Of a DNA stretch of 64,000 nt, positions 7,914 to 17,352 are shown piece after piece. The notes under the pieces were generated by a model that saw only the letters and a list, made by a program, of their open reading frames with translations, ran no database searches and was not told where the DNA came from. This DNA is from Terasakiella pusilla DSM 6293 (GTDB lineage Bacteria > Pseudomonadota > Alphaproteobacteria > Rhodospirillales > Terasakiellaceae): assembly GCF_000688235.1 (NCBI RefSeq), contig NZ_JHYO01000006.1, forward strand, positions 103,455 through 167,454, given 5' to 3'. Every line of letters starts with the position of its first letter. Position 1 is the first letter of the stretch. Both the position numbers and the translations under genes were made by a program.

Positions 7914-8900
7914 ATGAATGTTATCGTAAATGGTGAAGAGCGCGCTTTGGATCAATCTAAATCCGTTGAGGCGTTTTTATGCGAAATCGGGATTGACCCT
8001 AAAAAAGTAGCGGTTGAACGGAACCTTGAAATCGTTCCAAAGTCTCAGTTTGCAGAAATTATGCTTGGCGATGGCGACAAGCTGGAAATCGTACATTTTA
8101 TTGGTGGAGGGTCTCAGGACGTGAGCGACACATTTGATATTGCCGGACAGAAATTCAATTCCCGTTTGCTGGTCGGCACAGGCAAATATAAGGATTTCGA
8201 AGAAACCAAATTGGCGATTGAAGCCAGTGGGGCGGAGATCGTAACCGTTGCTGTGCGTCGCGTAAACGTAACCGATCCAAATCAGCCCATGTTGGTCGAT
8301 TATGTTGATCCGAAAAAATATACCTACCTGCCAAATACAGCGGGCTGTTTTACGGCTGATGATGCGGTACGCACTTTGCGACTGGCGCGCGAAGCGGGCG
8401 GCTGGGATCTTGTTAAGCTGGAAGTTTTGGGCGATCAGGCAACGCTTTATCCCAATATGCCGGAAACGTTCAAGGCAGCAGAACTGCTGATCAAAGAAGG
8501 CTTCAAGGTTATGGTTTATTGTTCCGACGACCCGATTGCGGCTAAGACGCTGGAAGATATGGGCTGTGTGGCAATTATGCCGTTGGGGTCTTTGATCGGC
8601 TCCGGCCTTGGTATCCTGAATCCGGTGAACATCCAGATCATTAAACATAATGCAAAAGTGCCGGTCCTTGTGGATGCGGGTGTTGGGACTGCGTCTGAAG
8701 CATCCTATGCGATGGAATTGGGCTGTGATGGCGTCTTGATGAACTCGGCCATTGCGGGGGCGCAAGACCCGATCATGATGGCAAAAGCAATGAAGCTGGC
8801 TGTCGAATCCGGTCGTTTAGCGTTTAAGGCAGGTCGTATGCCTAAACGTCAGTATGCTGACCCGAGTTCCCCCACGTCCGGTTTGATCGGTATTAAATAA
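7914..8900 (+). CDS. thiSG: ThiS-ThiG fusion: sulfur carrier protein / thiazole synthase
   Basis: 328 residues joining two proteins of thiamin biosynthesis. Residues 1-66 are ThiS, ending with the Gly-Gly that must be thiocarboxylated (FIGGG, 63-66). Residues from about 73 are ThiG, a TIM barrel with the Schiff-base lysine in LVKLEVLGD (Lys168) and [13 protein letters not shown] near the end. ThiG makes the thiazole phosphate from deoxyxylulose phosphate, dehydroglycine and ThiS-thiocarboxylate. The Gly-Gly is internal, so it cannot be activated unless the protein is cleaved or the halves are made separately. GGAGGG at 8106-8111 lies nine bases before an in-frame GTG at 8121 and could start a free ThiG. 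No thiO, thiE or thiF is next to it; an amidotransferase follows. Confidence 0.93.
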   Translation: MNVIVNGEERALDQSKSVEAFLCEIGIDPKKVAVERNLEIVPKSQFAEIMLGDGDKLEIVHFIGGGSQDVSDTFDIAGQKFNSRLLVGTGKYKDFEETKLAIEASGAEIVTVAVRRVNVTDPNQPMLVDYVDPKKYTYLPNTAGCFTADDAVRTLRLAREAGGWDLVKLEVLGDQATLYPNMPETFKAAELLIKEGFKVMVYCSDDPIAAKTLEDMGCVAIMPLGSLIGSGLGILNPVNIQIIKHNAKVPVLVDAGVGTASEASYAMELGCDGVLMNSAIAGAQDPIMMAKAMKLAVESGRLAFKAGRMPKRQYADPSSPTSGLIGIK

Positions 8901-8901
8901 A

Positions 8902-9606
8902 ATGACAACGATCGGCTTGCTTGTTTGCGATACGTTTACCGATGACCTCAGAGCAAAATATAAATGTGACTATGAAGACTTATTTATAGACGCTTTGTTG
9001 GATGTGGATAAAGATTTATCCTTTGTCGCTTATCATGTGTACCGCGGTATTCTACCCTCCAGTGTGCAGGAATGTGATGGCTGGTTAATTACCGGTTCAA
9101 AAGCAGGTGTTTACGAACAGCTTCCTTGGATGCAAACGCTTGAGGCTTTTTTGAAAGAGGCCTATGAAGCAGACGCGCCGATTATCGGTGTCTGCTTTGG
9201 CCATCAAATCCTTGCCCATAGCTTGGGTGGCAAGGTCGAGAAGTCTGAGAAGGGGTGGGGGCTTGGTCTGCAGTCCTATGAACTGTTGGAACCCATCGCT
9301 GGCCTTGAGGGGGTAATGGATTTATATGCCATTCATCAGGATCAGGTTGTGACGCTCCCGGATGAAGCCCGCGTCTTTGCGAAGACCGATCATTGCCCAA
9401 ATGCGGGGTTGCGCTATAAAAAACGCGCGGTGTCTTTCCAGCCCCATCCGGAATTTTCCAGGGAGATGGAAACGGACCTGATTATACGAAATAAAGGCGG
9501 AATTATTTCTACAGTGCAAGCCGATCAGGCTTTGAAAAGTCTGGAAGTCAAGCTGGCCCAAGGTCGTGAAATCATGTCGTTTATGGTGGATTTTATTAGA
9601 GGCTGA
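8902..9606 (+). CDS. Class I glutamine amidotransferase-like protein
   Basis: 234 residues with the class I glutamine amidotransferase fold. The nucleophile is Cys98 in IIGVCFGHQILA and the partner Glu lies in SFQPHPEFS near the C-terminus. The N-terminal part (CDTFTDDL, YHVYRGILPSS, WLITGSKAGVYE) resembles the stand-alone family annotated as GMP synthase-like or gamma-glutamyl hydrolase-like, which is not true GuaA because the synthetase half is absent. The substrate is unknown. The ATG lies two bases after the thiSG stop, so the two are probably cotranscribed, but a role in thiamin synthesis is not established. Confidence 0.85.
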   Translation: MTTIGLLVCDTFTDDLRAKYKCDYEDLFIDALLDVDKDLSFVAYHVYRGILPSSVQECDGWLITGSKAGVYEQLPWMQTLEAFLKEAYEADAPIIGVCFGHQILAHSLGGKVEKSEKGWGLGLQSYELLEPIAGLEGVMDLYAIHQDQVVTLPDEARVFAKTDHCPNAGLRYKKRAVSFQPHPEFSREMETDLIIRNKGGIISTVQADQALKSLEVKLAQGREIMSFMVDFIRG

Positions 9607-10402
9607 GGTTTTGTTTTTTTATCTGTCAAAGATATTGTGGTGGTTTGTCGCGCCGGGGAATATCCTTTTTGTTCTACTTTTAGCCGTAACCGCCGCTTTA
9701 TTCTTGAAACAGCTAAAAGCGGCTAAAGTCCTATGTGCCAGTGCAGTTCTGTTTTATGTCGTGGTCGGCGCTTTGCCTACAGGGGTTTATCTTAAAAGCC
9801 TGTTGGAAAACAGGTTCCCTGTCCCGCAAGCAATGCCACAGAATATCTCTGGCATTATCGTGCTGGGCGGGGCTGTGGATGTCTATATGACTGCTCAGCG
9901 TGGTATGCTCACCGTGAACGGTAACGCTGAACGTATCTTGTCACTCTATGATTTAGGGAAGAAATATCAGAACGTGCCTTTAATCTTTACGGGCGGTTCA
10001 GGACTTTTGGGGCATGATAACCTGCGTGAAGCACAAATGATCAAACCTCTTTTGAAAGAGCTTGTCCCCAATCCTGATCGTTTGATTTTTGAAGATCAAT
10101 CGCGCAATACCTATGAAAATGGCGTTTATACAAAAGCGATGTTGCCACGGGGCGGGACAGGGCCATGGCTTTTGGTGACATCGGCCCGTCATATGCCGCG
10201 ATCTGTGGCTGTTTTTCGCAAGCAAGGGATTTCTGTTTTACCCTATCCTGTGGACTTTAGAACGGGGCCAGATCAGCATTTTAGCTTGTTTATAAATGTG
10301 GGTAGTGGAATGACCTTTTTCCAGCAAGCTCTTCACGAATGGTTAGGGCTTTTGGCTTACTATCTTACGGGTAAGACATCGGAGTTCTTTCCGTCACCCT
10401 AG
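9566..10402 (+). CDS. YdcF/ElyC-family (DUF218) envelope protein
   Basis: 278 residues from the first ATG, which overlaps the preceding gene by 41 bases; the true start could be downstream near 9611 (TTG), because the first 15 residues look non-native. Two N-terminal membrane helices (LSKILWWFVAPGNILFVLLLAVTAALF and VLCASAVLFYVVVGALP) precede the DUF218 domain with IIVLGGAVD, LIFTGGSG, EDQSRNTYENG and LVTSARHMPRS. E. coli ElyC in this family affects peptidoglycan and lipid-carrier metabolism. It fits its neighbours, a lytic transglycosylase, RlpA and a DD-carboxypeptidase. Confidence 0.85.
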   Translation: MKSCRLWWILLEAEVLFFYLSKILWWFVAPGNILFVLLLAVTAALFLKQLKAAKVLCASAVLFYVVVGALPTGVYLKSLLENRFPVPQAMPQNISGIIVLGGAVDVYMTAQRGMLTVNGNAERILSLYDLGKKYQNVPLIFTGGSGLLGHDNLREAQMIKPLLKELVPNPDRLIFEDQSRNTYENGVYTKAMLPRGGTGPWLLVTSARHMPRSVAVFRKQGISVLPYPVDFRTGPDQHFSLFINVGSGMTFFQQALHEWLGLLAYYLTGKTSEFFPSP

Positions 10403-10416
10403 TAAATGAGGCTTAA

Positions 10417-11610
10417 ATGATTGATATGAAAAAACTTTTGAAGGTAACGACGCTGGCAGGCACTTTAGCTTTTAGTAGTAGTCTCCCCGGTTACGCTCAA
10501 GAAACATATCAGTCCTGGTTGGATGGATTTCGTCAATCCGCTGCAAAAGCCGGAATTTCTGAAAAAACCCTCGATGCGACCCTGACCGGGTTGGAGCCAA
10601 ACAAACGTGTTTTGGAACTGGATCGCCGTCAGCCGGAATTTTCGCTGACGTTTTGGAAATATCTAAATAACAGCATCTCAGAAACCCGTATTCAGCGGGG
10701 GCGTGAACTGTTGAAAGAACATGCTGCACTCTTTAATGAAGTGCATCAAAAATACGGTGTTCAGCCGCGTTTTCTTGTGGCTTTTTGGGGGCTGGAAACT
10801 AATTTTGGGGACTATACAGGTGTCTTTCCTCTTATTCAGTCTTTGACGACATTGGCGCATGATGAACGCCGCCGCGAGTTCTTTACAAGACAGTTGATGA
10901 CGGCGCTTGAAATCATGGATCGGGGCGACATTCCTTATGATGTCAAGGCATCTTGGGCTGGAGCTATGGGGTATTGTCAGTTTATGCCGACCACCTACAA
11001 AGCCTATGCGGTTGATGGGGATGGGGATGGCAAGCGTAATATGTGGGAAAGTTTGCCCGACGTTTTCCATTCTGCTGCCAACTTCCTGTCGCAATCCGGG
11101 TGGCAAGCGGGGGAAACTTGGGGGCGTGAAGTCAAGTTACCTAAAGGGTTTAATCTGGACCTGACCGGTCTGGGGACGAAAAAGAACCTGACTGAATGGG
11201 CAAAGCTTGGGGTTAAGAATATCGACGGTAAAGGCCTGCCGACGGCAGATATGCAAGCCTCGCTGATCTTGCCGGCAGGATACAAAGGTCCGGCATTTTT
11301 GGTTTATGAAAACTTCCGCACGATTCTGGATTGGAACCGATCAAACTTTTATGCCATCGCCGTCGGGCATCTGGCAGATCGTCTGGTCTGGAAAGGGCCG
11401 TTGCAAACACCACAGATCAAAGAAACGCCGCTGAGCCGCGCGCAAGTCTTAATGATTCAAGACCGTTTGAACAAAGAAGGGTTTGATGTGGGCAAGCCCG
11501 ATGGCATTGCCGGATCACGTACCCGAAAAGCAATCAAGGCGTTTCAGAAGAAAGTCGGTGTTCCCGCTGATGGATATCCAAGCGTCGATCTTTTAAAATT
11601 ATTGAAGTAA
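10417..11610 (+). CDS. MltB-type lytic murein transglycosylase with peptidoglycan-binding domain
   Basis: 397 residues with a signal peptide ending about GYAQ. The catalytic SLT_2 (MltB-like) domain spans about 30-325: the catalytic Glu lies in FLVAFWGLETNFGDYTG, followed by SWAGAMGYCQFMPTTY and VDGDGDGKRNMW. A C-terminal PG_binding_1 domain (about 335-395) has MIQDRLNKEGFDVGKPDGIAG and TRKAIKAFQKKVG. It cleaves glycan strands to 1,6-anhydro-muropeptides in the periplasm. There is no lipobox, so it is probably soluble, unlike E. coli MltB. The ATG at 10417 follows GAGG with 6-base spacing. Confidence 0.93.
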   Translation: MIDMKKLLKVTTLAGTLAFSSSLPGYAQETYQSWLDGFRQSAAKAGISEKTLDATLTGLEPNKRVLELDRRQPEFSLTFWKYLNNSISETRIQRGRELLKEHAALFNEVHQKYGVQPRFLVAFWGLETNFGDYTGVFPLIQSLTTLAHDERRREFFTRQLMTALEIMDRGDIPYDVKASWAGAMGYCQFMPTTYKAYAVDGDGDGKRNMWESLPDVFHSAANFLSQSGWQAGETWGREVKLPKGFNLDLTGLGTKKNLTEWAKLGVKNIDGKGLPTADMQASLILPAGYKGPAFLVYENFRTILDWNRSNFYAIAVGHLADRLVWKGPLQTPQIKETPLSRAQVLMIQDRLNKEGFDVGKPDGIAGSRTRKAIKAFQKKVGVPADGYPSVDLLKLLK

Positions 11611-11625
11611 GGTGGGGTTGAAGCA

Positions 11626-12678
11626 ATGAGCTTGGGGCAGTATGCTGGGCAAATCATTCAGCCACGTGGATGGAAAAAAGGTTCCTTGAAGATGAAGAAA
11701 ATATTTAAACCTGCACATTGTGCTATGGGCCTGATGGCGGCGGTCTTTTTAAGCGGGTGTGCGGAAACGACCTTTTTATCCAGTTCCATTAAGCATGCGG
11801 GCAGCGACAAGCCCGTTGCCGGACATTATAAAGTGGGCAACCCTTATCAGATTCAGGGTGTGTGGTATTACCCTGCAGAAGACTTTGAATATGTGGAAAC
11901 CGGCATTGCTTCGTGGTATGGCCCTCAATTCCACGGTAAACCGACGGCGAATGGTGAAGTCTTTGACATGAACCAGGTCAGCGCAGCACATCGTACGCTG
12001 CCGTTACCGTCTTGGGTACGGGTCACCAACCTTGAAAATGGTCGTTCGCTGGAAGTGCGCGTCAATGACCGTGGACCGTTTGCGCATGGGCGTATTTTGG
12101 ATATGTCGCGCCGGGGGGCGCAGCTGCTTGGGTTTGAAAAGCAGGGGACGGCCCGTGTGAAGGTGGAGATCTTGAAAGATCAGAGCCTCGCGTTGAAAAA
12201 TTCGATGGTGAACCAGATTGCGGCGAAAGATTCTCCGATTAAATCAGCGGGGATGGCAAAGCCGCAGGTGAGTGCGCAGAGTTTGTCCGTGCCTGATGGG
12301 GGGAAAGCGGCAGCGCAACCAGCCCCCGTTCAAAGGCAGGTGATGGCATCTCCAGAGCCGATGGTGCAGACACCGACGCGTGAGCCACAGGTTCAGGCGA
12401 TGTCAAACACTGTGCGCACGTTTCCCGTGTCTGAAACACAAATGTTTGTTCAGGCAGGCGCATTTTCAAAGTTTGAAAATGCCAACCGTGTAAAAGCATC
12501 GCTGGCTGCGGTCGGTGGTGATGTAGAAGTTTCGCAAGTTTTGGTGAATGGGCAGGATTTTTTTCGTGTCCGGGTCGGGCCGGTGCAAGATGTCGCACGA
12601 GCTGACCAAATCTTAGAAAATGTCATTCAGGCTGGGTATCCAGCAGCAAAAATTATCGTAGAAAAAGGAAAAGGCTAA
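11626..12678 (+). CDS. rlpA: RlpA-like septal lipoprotein with SPOR domain
   Basis: 350 residues. The lipobox FLSGC marks a lipoprotein signal; the n-region is unusually long if the ATG at 11626 is used (supported by AAGGTGGGG eight bases upstream), and an ATG at 11692 (MKKIFKP) would give a normal one. The double-psi beta barrel has ETGIASWYGPQFHGKPTANGE, AAHRTLPLPSWVRVTNL and VRVNDRGPFAHGRILDMS. A Pro/Gln-rich linker leads to a SPOR domain from about 270 (MFVQAGAFSKFENANRV, FRVRVGPV). RlpA cleaves denuded glycan strands at the division site in some bacteria. Its stop is one base from the DD-carboxypeptidase start. Confidence 0.93.
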   Translation: MSLGQYAGQIIQPRGWKKGSLKMKKIFKPAHCAMGLMAAVFLSGCAETTFLSSSIKHAGSDKPVAGHYKVGNPYQIQGVWYYPAEDFEYVETGIASWYGPQFHGKPTANGEVFDMNQVSAAHRTLPLPSWVRVTNLENGRSLEVRVNDRGPFAHGRILDMSRRGAQLLGFEKQGTARVKVEILKDQSLALKNSMVNQIAAKDSPIKSAGMAKPQVSAQSLSVPDGGKAAAQPAPVQRQVMASPEPMVQTPTREPQVQAMSNTVRTFPVSETQMFVQAGAFSKFENANRVKASLAAVGGDVEVSQVLVNGQDFFRVRVGPVQDVARADQILENVIQAGYPAAKIIVEKGKG

Positions 12679-12679
12679 A

Positions 12680-13828
12680 ATGGGTTTGCGTAAGACTTTA
12701 CTGGCAACCGCTTTTGCAGCTTCAATTGTAACAACGCAGGCGTACGCAATCGATACAACCGCCCGCGAAGCCTATATGGTGGACATGAAAACAGGACATA
12801 TCCTGTTGGAAAAGGACGCGGAAGTATCTATGCCACCCGCATCTATGAGCAAACTGATGACATTATATCTGGTGTTTGATCGACTGAAAGATGGTCGTTT
12901 GTCATTGGATGATGAATTTACCGTCTCTGAAAGAGCCTGGCGTGAAGGTGGGGCAGCATCCGGCAGTTCGACGATGTTTTTGGAACCGCGTCAGAAGGTC
13001 CGTGTTGAGGATTTGATCAAAGGGATCATTATCCAGTCCGGGAATGATGCGTGTATCGTTGTTGCTGAAGCACTTGCTGGTTCTGAAAAGAACTTCGCTA
13101 TTGAAATGACGGAAAAAGCCCGTGAACTGGGGATGGAAAATTCTACCTTTGCCAACGCAACAGGCTGGCCCGATCCGGGTCAACGTATGACCGCGCATGA
13201 TCTGGCGATTTTGGCTAAGTCCTTGATTTCTGAATTTCCGGAATATTACAAATTTTTCGCAGAGAAAAACTTTGAATATAATGGCATTCGACAAAGCAAC
13301 CGTAACCCGTTGTTGTTCAAAACCATGGGTGCAGATGGCCTGAAAACAGGTCATACGTCTGAGGCGGGCTACGGTCTGACATCTTCGGCAATCCGTGATG
13401 GTCGCCGCTTGATTTTGGTGGTGAATGGTTTGAACAGTGTGCGTGCGCGCTCAGCTGAGTCAGAACGTCTGATCGAGTGGGGCTTCCGCGAGTTTAACAA
13501 CTATTCGCTCTTTAAAAAGGGGCAGGAAGTTTCTTCGGCGGAACTATGGTTGTCCGATAGACAGAGTGTCGGTCTTGTGATCGATCAGGATGTTGAAATC
13601 ACCCTGCCACGCAAAAGCCGCCGCGATATGAAAGTCACCGTTCAATATGATGGTCCGATCCCCGCACCGATTACCAAAGGTCAGGAATTGGCAAAAGTTG
13701 TGATCAGTGCACCGGATGTGGAAAGCATCACCATTCCGCTGTATGCAGCAGAAGAAGCAGGGCGCCTTGGCTTTGTCGGGCGTTTAGGGGCTGCCCTTAA
13801 ATCCATTATCTGGGGCGTAACCGGATAA
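12680..13828 (+). CDS. D-alanyl-D-alanine carboxypeptidase (PBP5/6 family)
   Basis: 382 residues with a cleavable signal (TTQAYA). The serine-penicillin-binding motifs are all present: SMSK at 55-58, SGN at 120-122 and KTG at 222-224, with NATGWPDPG typical of the family. A C-terminal beta-rich domain (about 275-365) and a terminal amphipathic segment (FVGRLGAALKSIIWG) would anchor it to the outer face of the inner membrane. It trims the terminal D-Ala from peptidoglycan pentapeptides. The stop overlaps the tmk start by one base (TAATG). Confidence 0.95.
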   Translation: MGLRKTLLATAFAASIVTTQAYAIDTTAREAYMVDMKTGHILLEKDAEVSMPPASMSKLMTLYLVFDRLKDGRLSLDDEFTVSERAWREGGAASGSSTMFLEPRQKVRVEDLIKGIIIQSGNDACIVVAEALAGSEKNFAIEMTEKARELGMENSTFANATGWPDPGQRMTAHDLAILAKSLISEFPEYYKFFAEKNFEYNGIRQSNRNPLLFKTMGADGLKTGHTSEAGYGLTSSAIRDGRRLILVVNGLNSVRARSAESERLIEWGFREFNNYSLFKKGQEVSSAELWLSDRQSVGLVIDQDVEITLPRKSRRDMKVTVQYDGPIPAPITKGQELAKVVISAPDVESITIPLYAAEEAGRLGFVGRLGAALKSIIWGVTG

Positions 13829-14469
13829 TGGTCAAAGGGCGTTTTATTACCCTTGAAGGCGGGGAAGGGTCAGGCAAAAGCACCCAGACCCGCTTGTTAA
13901 AAGAACAGCTTGAAAAACAAGGTCTGGACGTAGTCCTGACGCGCGAACCCGGTGGCAGCCAAGGGGCGGAGGAAATTCGCAATCTTTTGGTCAATGGCGA
14001 TGTGGCGCGTTGGGATGGCATGACGGAGGCTTTGTTGAATTTTGCCGCACGTCGTGATCATCTGGTCAAGACGGTCTGGCCTGCGCTTGAGGCAGGCAAA
14101 TGGGTGATCTCAGATCGATTTGCCGACTCAACTATTGCCTATCAAGGTTATGGGCATGGTCTTGATCTAAAATCACTCTACCAATTGTGGGACGTGGCGG
14201 TTGATGGGTTTAAACCGGATTTGACGTTCGTGTTGAATTTGCCCGTGGCAACAGGCCTTGCTCGCGCTTTGGGGCGTGGGGCGGGGGAAGATCGCTACGA
14301 AAAAATGCAGATGCAATTTCACCAAAGCCTGCAAACGGGCTTCCTTGAAATTGCGAAAAACGACCCTGAACGGTGTTGTGTGATTGATGCCAATCGTGCC
14401 ATCGAAGAAATTCAGCAGGACTTGATGACACATTTGCGTGCGCGTCTGGGGCTTGAATCTAATGTCTGA
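13828..14469 (+). CDS. tmk: Thymidylate kinase
   Basis: 213 residues. The Walker A loop GGEGSGKST, the substrate-binding TREPGGS, DRFADSTIAYQGYG and RYEKMQMQFH are diagnostic. It phosphorylates dTMP to dTDP. It is translationally coupled to the upstream carboxypeptidase gene (one-base overlap) and to holB downstream (eight-base overlap); the dac-tmk-holB-metG-tatD order is standard in alphaproteobacteria. Confidence 0.97.
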   Translation: MVKGRFITLEGGEGSGKSTQTRLLKEQLEKQGLDVVLTREPGGSQGAEEIRNLLVNGDVARWDGMTEALLNFAARRDHLVKTVWPALEAGKWVISDRFADSTIAYQGYGHGLDLKSLYQLWDVAVDGFKPDLTFVLNLPVATGLARALGRGAGEDRYEKMQMQFHQSLQTGFLEIAKNDPERCCVIDANRAIEEIQQDLMTHLRARLGLESNV

Positions 14470-15574
14470 CACCACGCGTTTAGAACCAAAAACAACGCCT
14501 GACCTGATTGGTCATGATGAGGCGGAAAAGACGCTGCTGGAAAGCTATAATTCTGGCCGGATGCATCATGCGTGGTTAATCACAGGACCGCGCGGGATTG
14601 GTAAAGCAACGCTTGCCTATCGCTTTGCCCGTTTTTTGTTGAAGCACGGTAAAGACCATCAGGAAGATGGTGGCGGCCTGTTTGGTGAAGCCTTACCCGC
14701 CGCAGAACCCGATAGCCTGTATGTCTCCCCCGAAGACCCTGTATTTCGTCGCCTTGCAGCGGGTGGTCATGCGGATTTAATGACCATTGAACGCGAGTTT
14801 GACGAAAAGAAAAACCGTTTTAAAGGTCAGATCGGTGTGGACCGCGTGCGCGGGGTAGGGGCATTCCTTGGGAAAACCTCTGCCGAAGGCGGGTGGCGTG
14901 TCGTTGTGATCGATGCGGCTGATGAAATGAACCGAAATTCCGCGAACGCTGTTTTAAAAGTGTTGGAAGAGCCGCCACAGCAGGCGGTGCTTTTGTTGTT
15001 GGCTCACAATCCGGGGCGATTGCTCCCGACGATCCGGTCCCGATGCCGGACCTTGACCCTGAATAGCCTGAGTGATGATATTATCGTGGATTTGATGGCA
15101 AAACATGCCCCCGATTCGTCACCGGATGAGGCCTTGGGGCTTGCAAAGCTGGCTGAAGGCAGCTTTGGGAGAGCGCTTTCTCTCTATGAAGAAGGCGGCT
15201 TGGACCTGCATAAAGAGCTGGTGTCATTGCTGGCCACCTTGCCGCAATTGGACGTGGAAGCCTTGCATAAGCTAGGGGATAAGATGGCTCGTGCGGGGGC
15301 TGACGACGCTTTTCGCACCCTTGGCGATTTGCTGAGGTGGTGGTTAGGACGCTTGATCTCACAAGGCGCACGCGCTAAGACCTCAGGGCTTGGCTTAAGC
15401 GAAGCGGAAGATGCTTTGATGCTGCGTATCCTGCACGGCAGTGATATGAACAAGCTGATGGACGTTTGGGGCAAAATCGGCTCCTTGTTCGATCAGGCAC
15501 AAAGCGGCAACCTTGATCGCAAGCAAGCTTTACTTAATTCGTTTCTCGCCCTTGAAGGGGCGGTGAAGCGCTAG
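14462..15574 (+). CDS. holB: DNA polymerase III subunit delta'
   Basis: 370 residues from the ATG at 14462 (MSDTTRLEPKTTPDLIGHDEAE); a longer open frame upstream lies inside tmk. The AAA+ clamp-loader fold shows HHAWLITGPRGIGKATLAYRFA, the sensor region EMNRNSANAVLKVLEEPP and LLLLAHNPGRLLPTIRSRCR. Delta' is the stator of the clamp-loader complex. It overlaps tmk by eight bases. It is followed by metG after 39 bases. Confidence 0.95.
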   Translation: MSDTTRLEPKTTPDLIGHDEAEKTLLESYNSGRMHHAWLITGPRGIGKATLAYRFARFLLKHGKDHQEDGGGLFGEALPAAEPDSLYVSPEDPVFRRLAAGGHADLMTIEREFDEKKNRFKGQIGVDRVRGVGAFLGKTSAEGGWRVVVIDAADEMNRNSANAVLKVLEEPPQQAVLLLLAHNPGRLLPTIRSRCRTLTLNSLSDDIIVDLMAKHAPDSSPDEALGLAKLAEGSFGRALSLYEEGGLDLHKELVSLLATLPQLDVEALHKLGDKMARAGADDAFRTLGDLLRWWLGRLISQGARAKTSGLGLSEAEDALMLRILHGSDMNKLMDVWGKIGSLFDQAQSGNLDRKQALLNSFLALEGAVKR

Positions 15575-15613
15575 AACAAATAATTTTAATTCTTTTTCAG
15601 TGCGGAGAGACCC

Positions 15614-17341
15614 ATGACGGGATCGACACCTTTTTACATCACAACGCCCATTTATTATGTGAACGATAAACCTCATATCGGTCATGCCTACACGTCTTTG
15701 GCCTGTGATGTGATGGCCCGCTTTAAGCGTTTGGACGGATATGACGTCAAGTTTTTGACGGGTACAGACGAACATGGTCAGAAGGTTGAAAATTCCGCCA
15801 ACGCAAAAGGTGTGGACCCGCAAAGTTTCACCGATGGTGTGTCGCAGAACTTCCGAGACCTCGCGGCCTTCATGGGCTACACCAACGATGACTTTATCCG
15901 CACAACTGAAGAACGTCACATGGTTTCCTGTCAGGCGCTTTGGCAAAAACTGCTGGAGAATGGCGACATTTATTTGGGGGCTTACGAAGGTTGGTACGCG
16001 GTCCGTGACGAAGCTTTCTACACTGAAGATGAAACCGAGAAAAAGCCGGATGGCACCCGCGTTGCCAAAGCAAGCGGTGCGGAAGTGGCATGGATGGAAG
16101 AACCAAGCTACTTTTTCCGATTATCGGCATGGCAAGACAAGCTGTTGGCGTTTTACGAAGCCAACCCTGACTTTATCTTGCCGAAATCACGCCGCAATGA
16201 AGTACTGAGCTTTGTAAAAGGCGGTTTGCAAGACCTTTCCGTCTCCAGAACGACGTTCAAATGGGGCGTGCCTGTCCCGAATGACGATGCACATATTATG
16301 TATGTGTGGCTGGATGCCTTGACCAACTACATCACGGCCTGTGGTTATCCGGATACAAATAACGAACAGTATCAAAAATATTGGCCAGCAGATGTGCATA
16401 TGGTGGGCAAAGATATTCTGCGCTTCCATGCTGTTTACTGGCCCGCTTTCTTGATGGCAGCCGACCTGCCGACGCCGAAACGGGTCTTTGCCCATGGTTG
16501 GTGGACAAACGAAGGCCAGAAGATTTCCAAATCTTTGGGCAATGTGATTGATCCGATTGATCTGGTGAACAAGTACGGTCTGGATCAGGTCCGTTACTTC
16601 CTGCTGCGCGAAGTGCCGTTTGGCAATGATGGGGATTTTGCCCATTCCGCGATGGTGACACGCATGAACAGCGAGCTGGCAAACGATCTGGGCAACCTGT
16701 CGCAGCGCGTCCTGTCTATGGTTGTTAAAAACTGTGACGGCGTTATCCCGACACCGGGTGATTATACCGCAGAAGACCGCGCGATGCTGGATCAGGCTTA
16801 TGGTCTGCTGGGCAAGGTACGTGCACAAATCGATGTGCAGTCTTTTAGCGATGCGATTGAAACAATCTGGCAAGTGGTCCGTGCGTCCAACGCTTATGTG
16901 GACCAGCAGGCCCCGTGGAAACTCAAGAAAGAAGATCCGGCCCGTATGGCAACGGTCTTGTATGTCTTGGCAGAAACGATCCGTAATATCGCGCTGTTAC
17001 TGCAACCTTTGATGCCGACAAGCATGGATAAGATGCTCGGCCTGTTGGAGATTGCTGAAGGGGATCGCAGCTTTGCTTTCTGTGGCGAAGCGGGTGCCTT
17101 GAAACCAGGCACAGCGCTTGAGCAGCCGGAAGGGGTTTTCCCGCGCTTTATCGATCATGAAGAACTGGATAAGTCCTATACGGGCGATGAAGGGTCTTTC
17201 ATGATCAAGCGTGCTTTGCGTCAGAACCCGAAAACAAAAGAAACCGTTTTCGAAATCCTGCGCGACAATGGCACTGTTGAAGAGTTGCTGTCCACTGATC
17301 TGGACAAGGCGAAAGAGAAGGGGGCTTTGACGCAAGTCTAA
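15614..17341 (+). CDS. metG: Methionyl-tRNA synthetase
   Basis: 575 residues, a class I synthetase of the short type without the C-terminal tRNA-binding domain. It shows ITTPIYYVNDKPHIGHAYTS (HIGH motif), FLTGTDEHGQK, HMVGKDILRFHAVYWPAFL, and the KMSKS motif as KISKSLGN. The anticodon-binding helical domain follows (NAYVDQQAPWKLKK). It charges tRNA-Met. The start ATG at 15614 follows GGAGAG. The tatD gene begins 11 bases after its stop. Confidence 0.98.
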   Translation: MTGSTPFYITTPIYYVNDKPHIGHAYTSLACDVMARFKRLDGYDVKFLTGTDEHGQKVENSANAKGVDPQSFTDGVSQNFRDLAAFMGYTNDDFIRTTEERHMVSCQALWQKLLENGDIYLGAYEGWYAVRDEAFYTEDETEKKPDGTRVAKASGAEVAWMEEPSYFFRLSAWQDKLLAFYEANPDFILPKSRRNEVLSFVKGGLQDLSVSRTTFKWGVPVPNDDAHIMYVWLDALTNYITACGYPDTNNEQYQKYWPADVHMVGKDILRFHAVYWPAFLMAADLPTPKRVFAHGWWTNEGQKISKSLGNVIDPIDLVNKYGLDQVRYFLLREVPFGNDGDFAHSAMVTRMNSELANDLGNLSQRVLSMVVKNCDGVIPTPGDYTAEDRAMLDQAYGLLGKVRAQIDVQSFSDAIETIWQVVRASNAYVDQQAPWKLKKEDPARMATVLYVLAETIRNIALLLQPLMPTSMDKMLGLLEIAEGDRSFAFCGEAGALKPGTALEQPEGVFPRFIDHEELDKSYTGDEGSFMIKRALRQNPKTKETVFEILRDNGTVEELLSTDLDKAKEKGALTQV

Positions 17342-17352
17342 GCCGTTTGACC

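Noticed and set aside
7977..8765. 262-codon open frame antisense to thiSG
   Set aside because: Shadow of a certain gene, with no recognisable domain.
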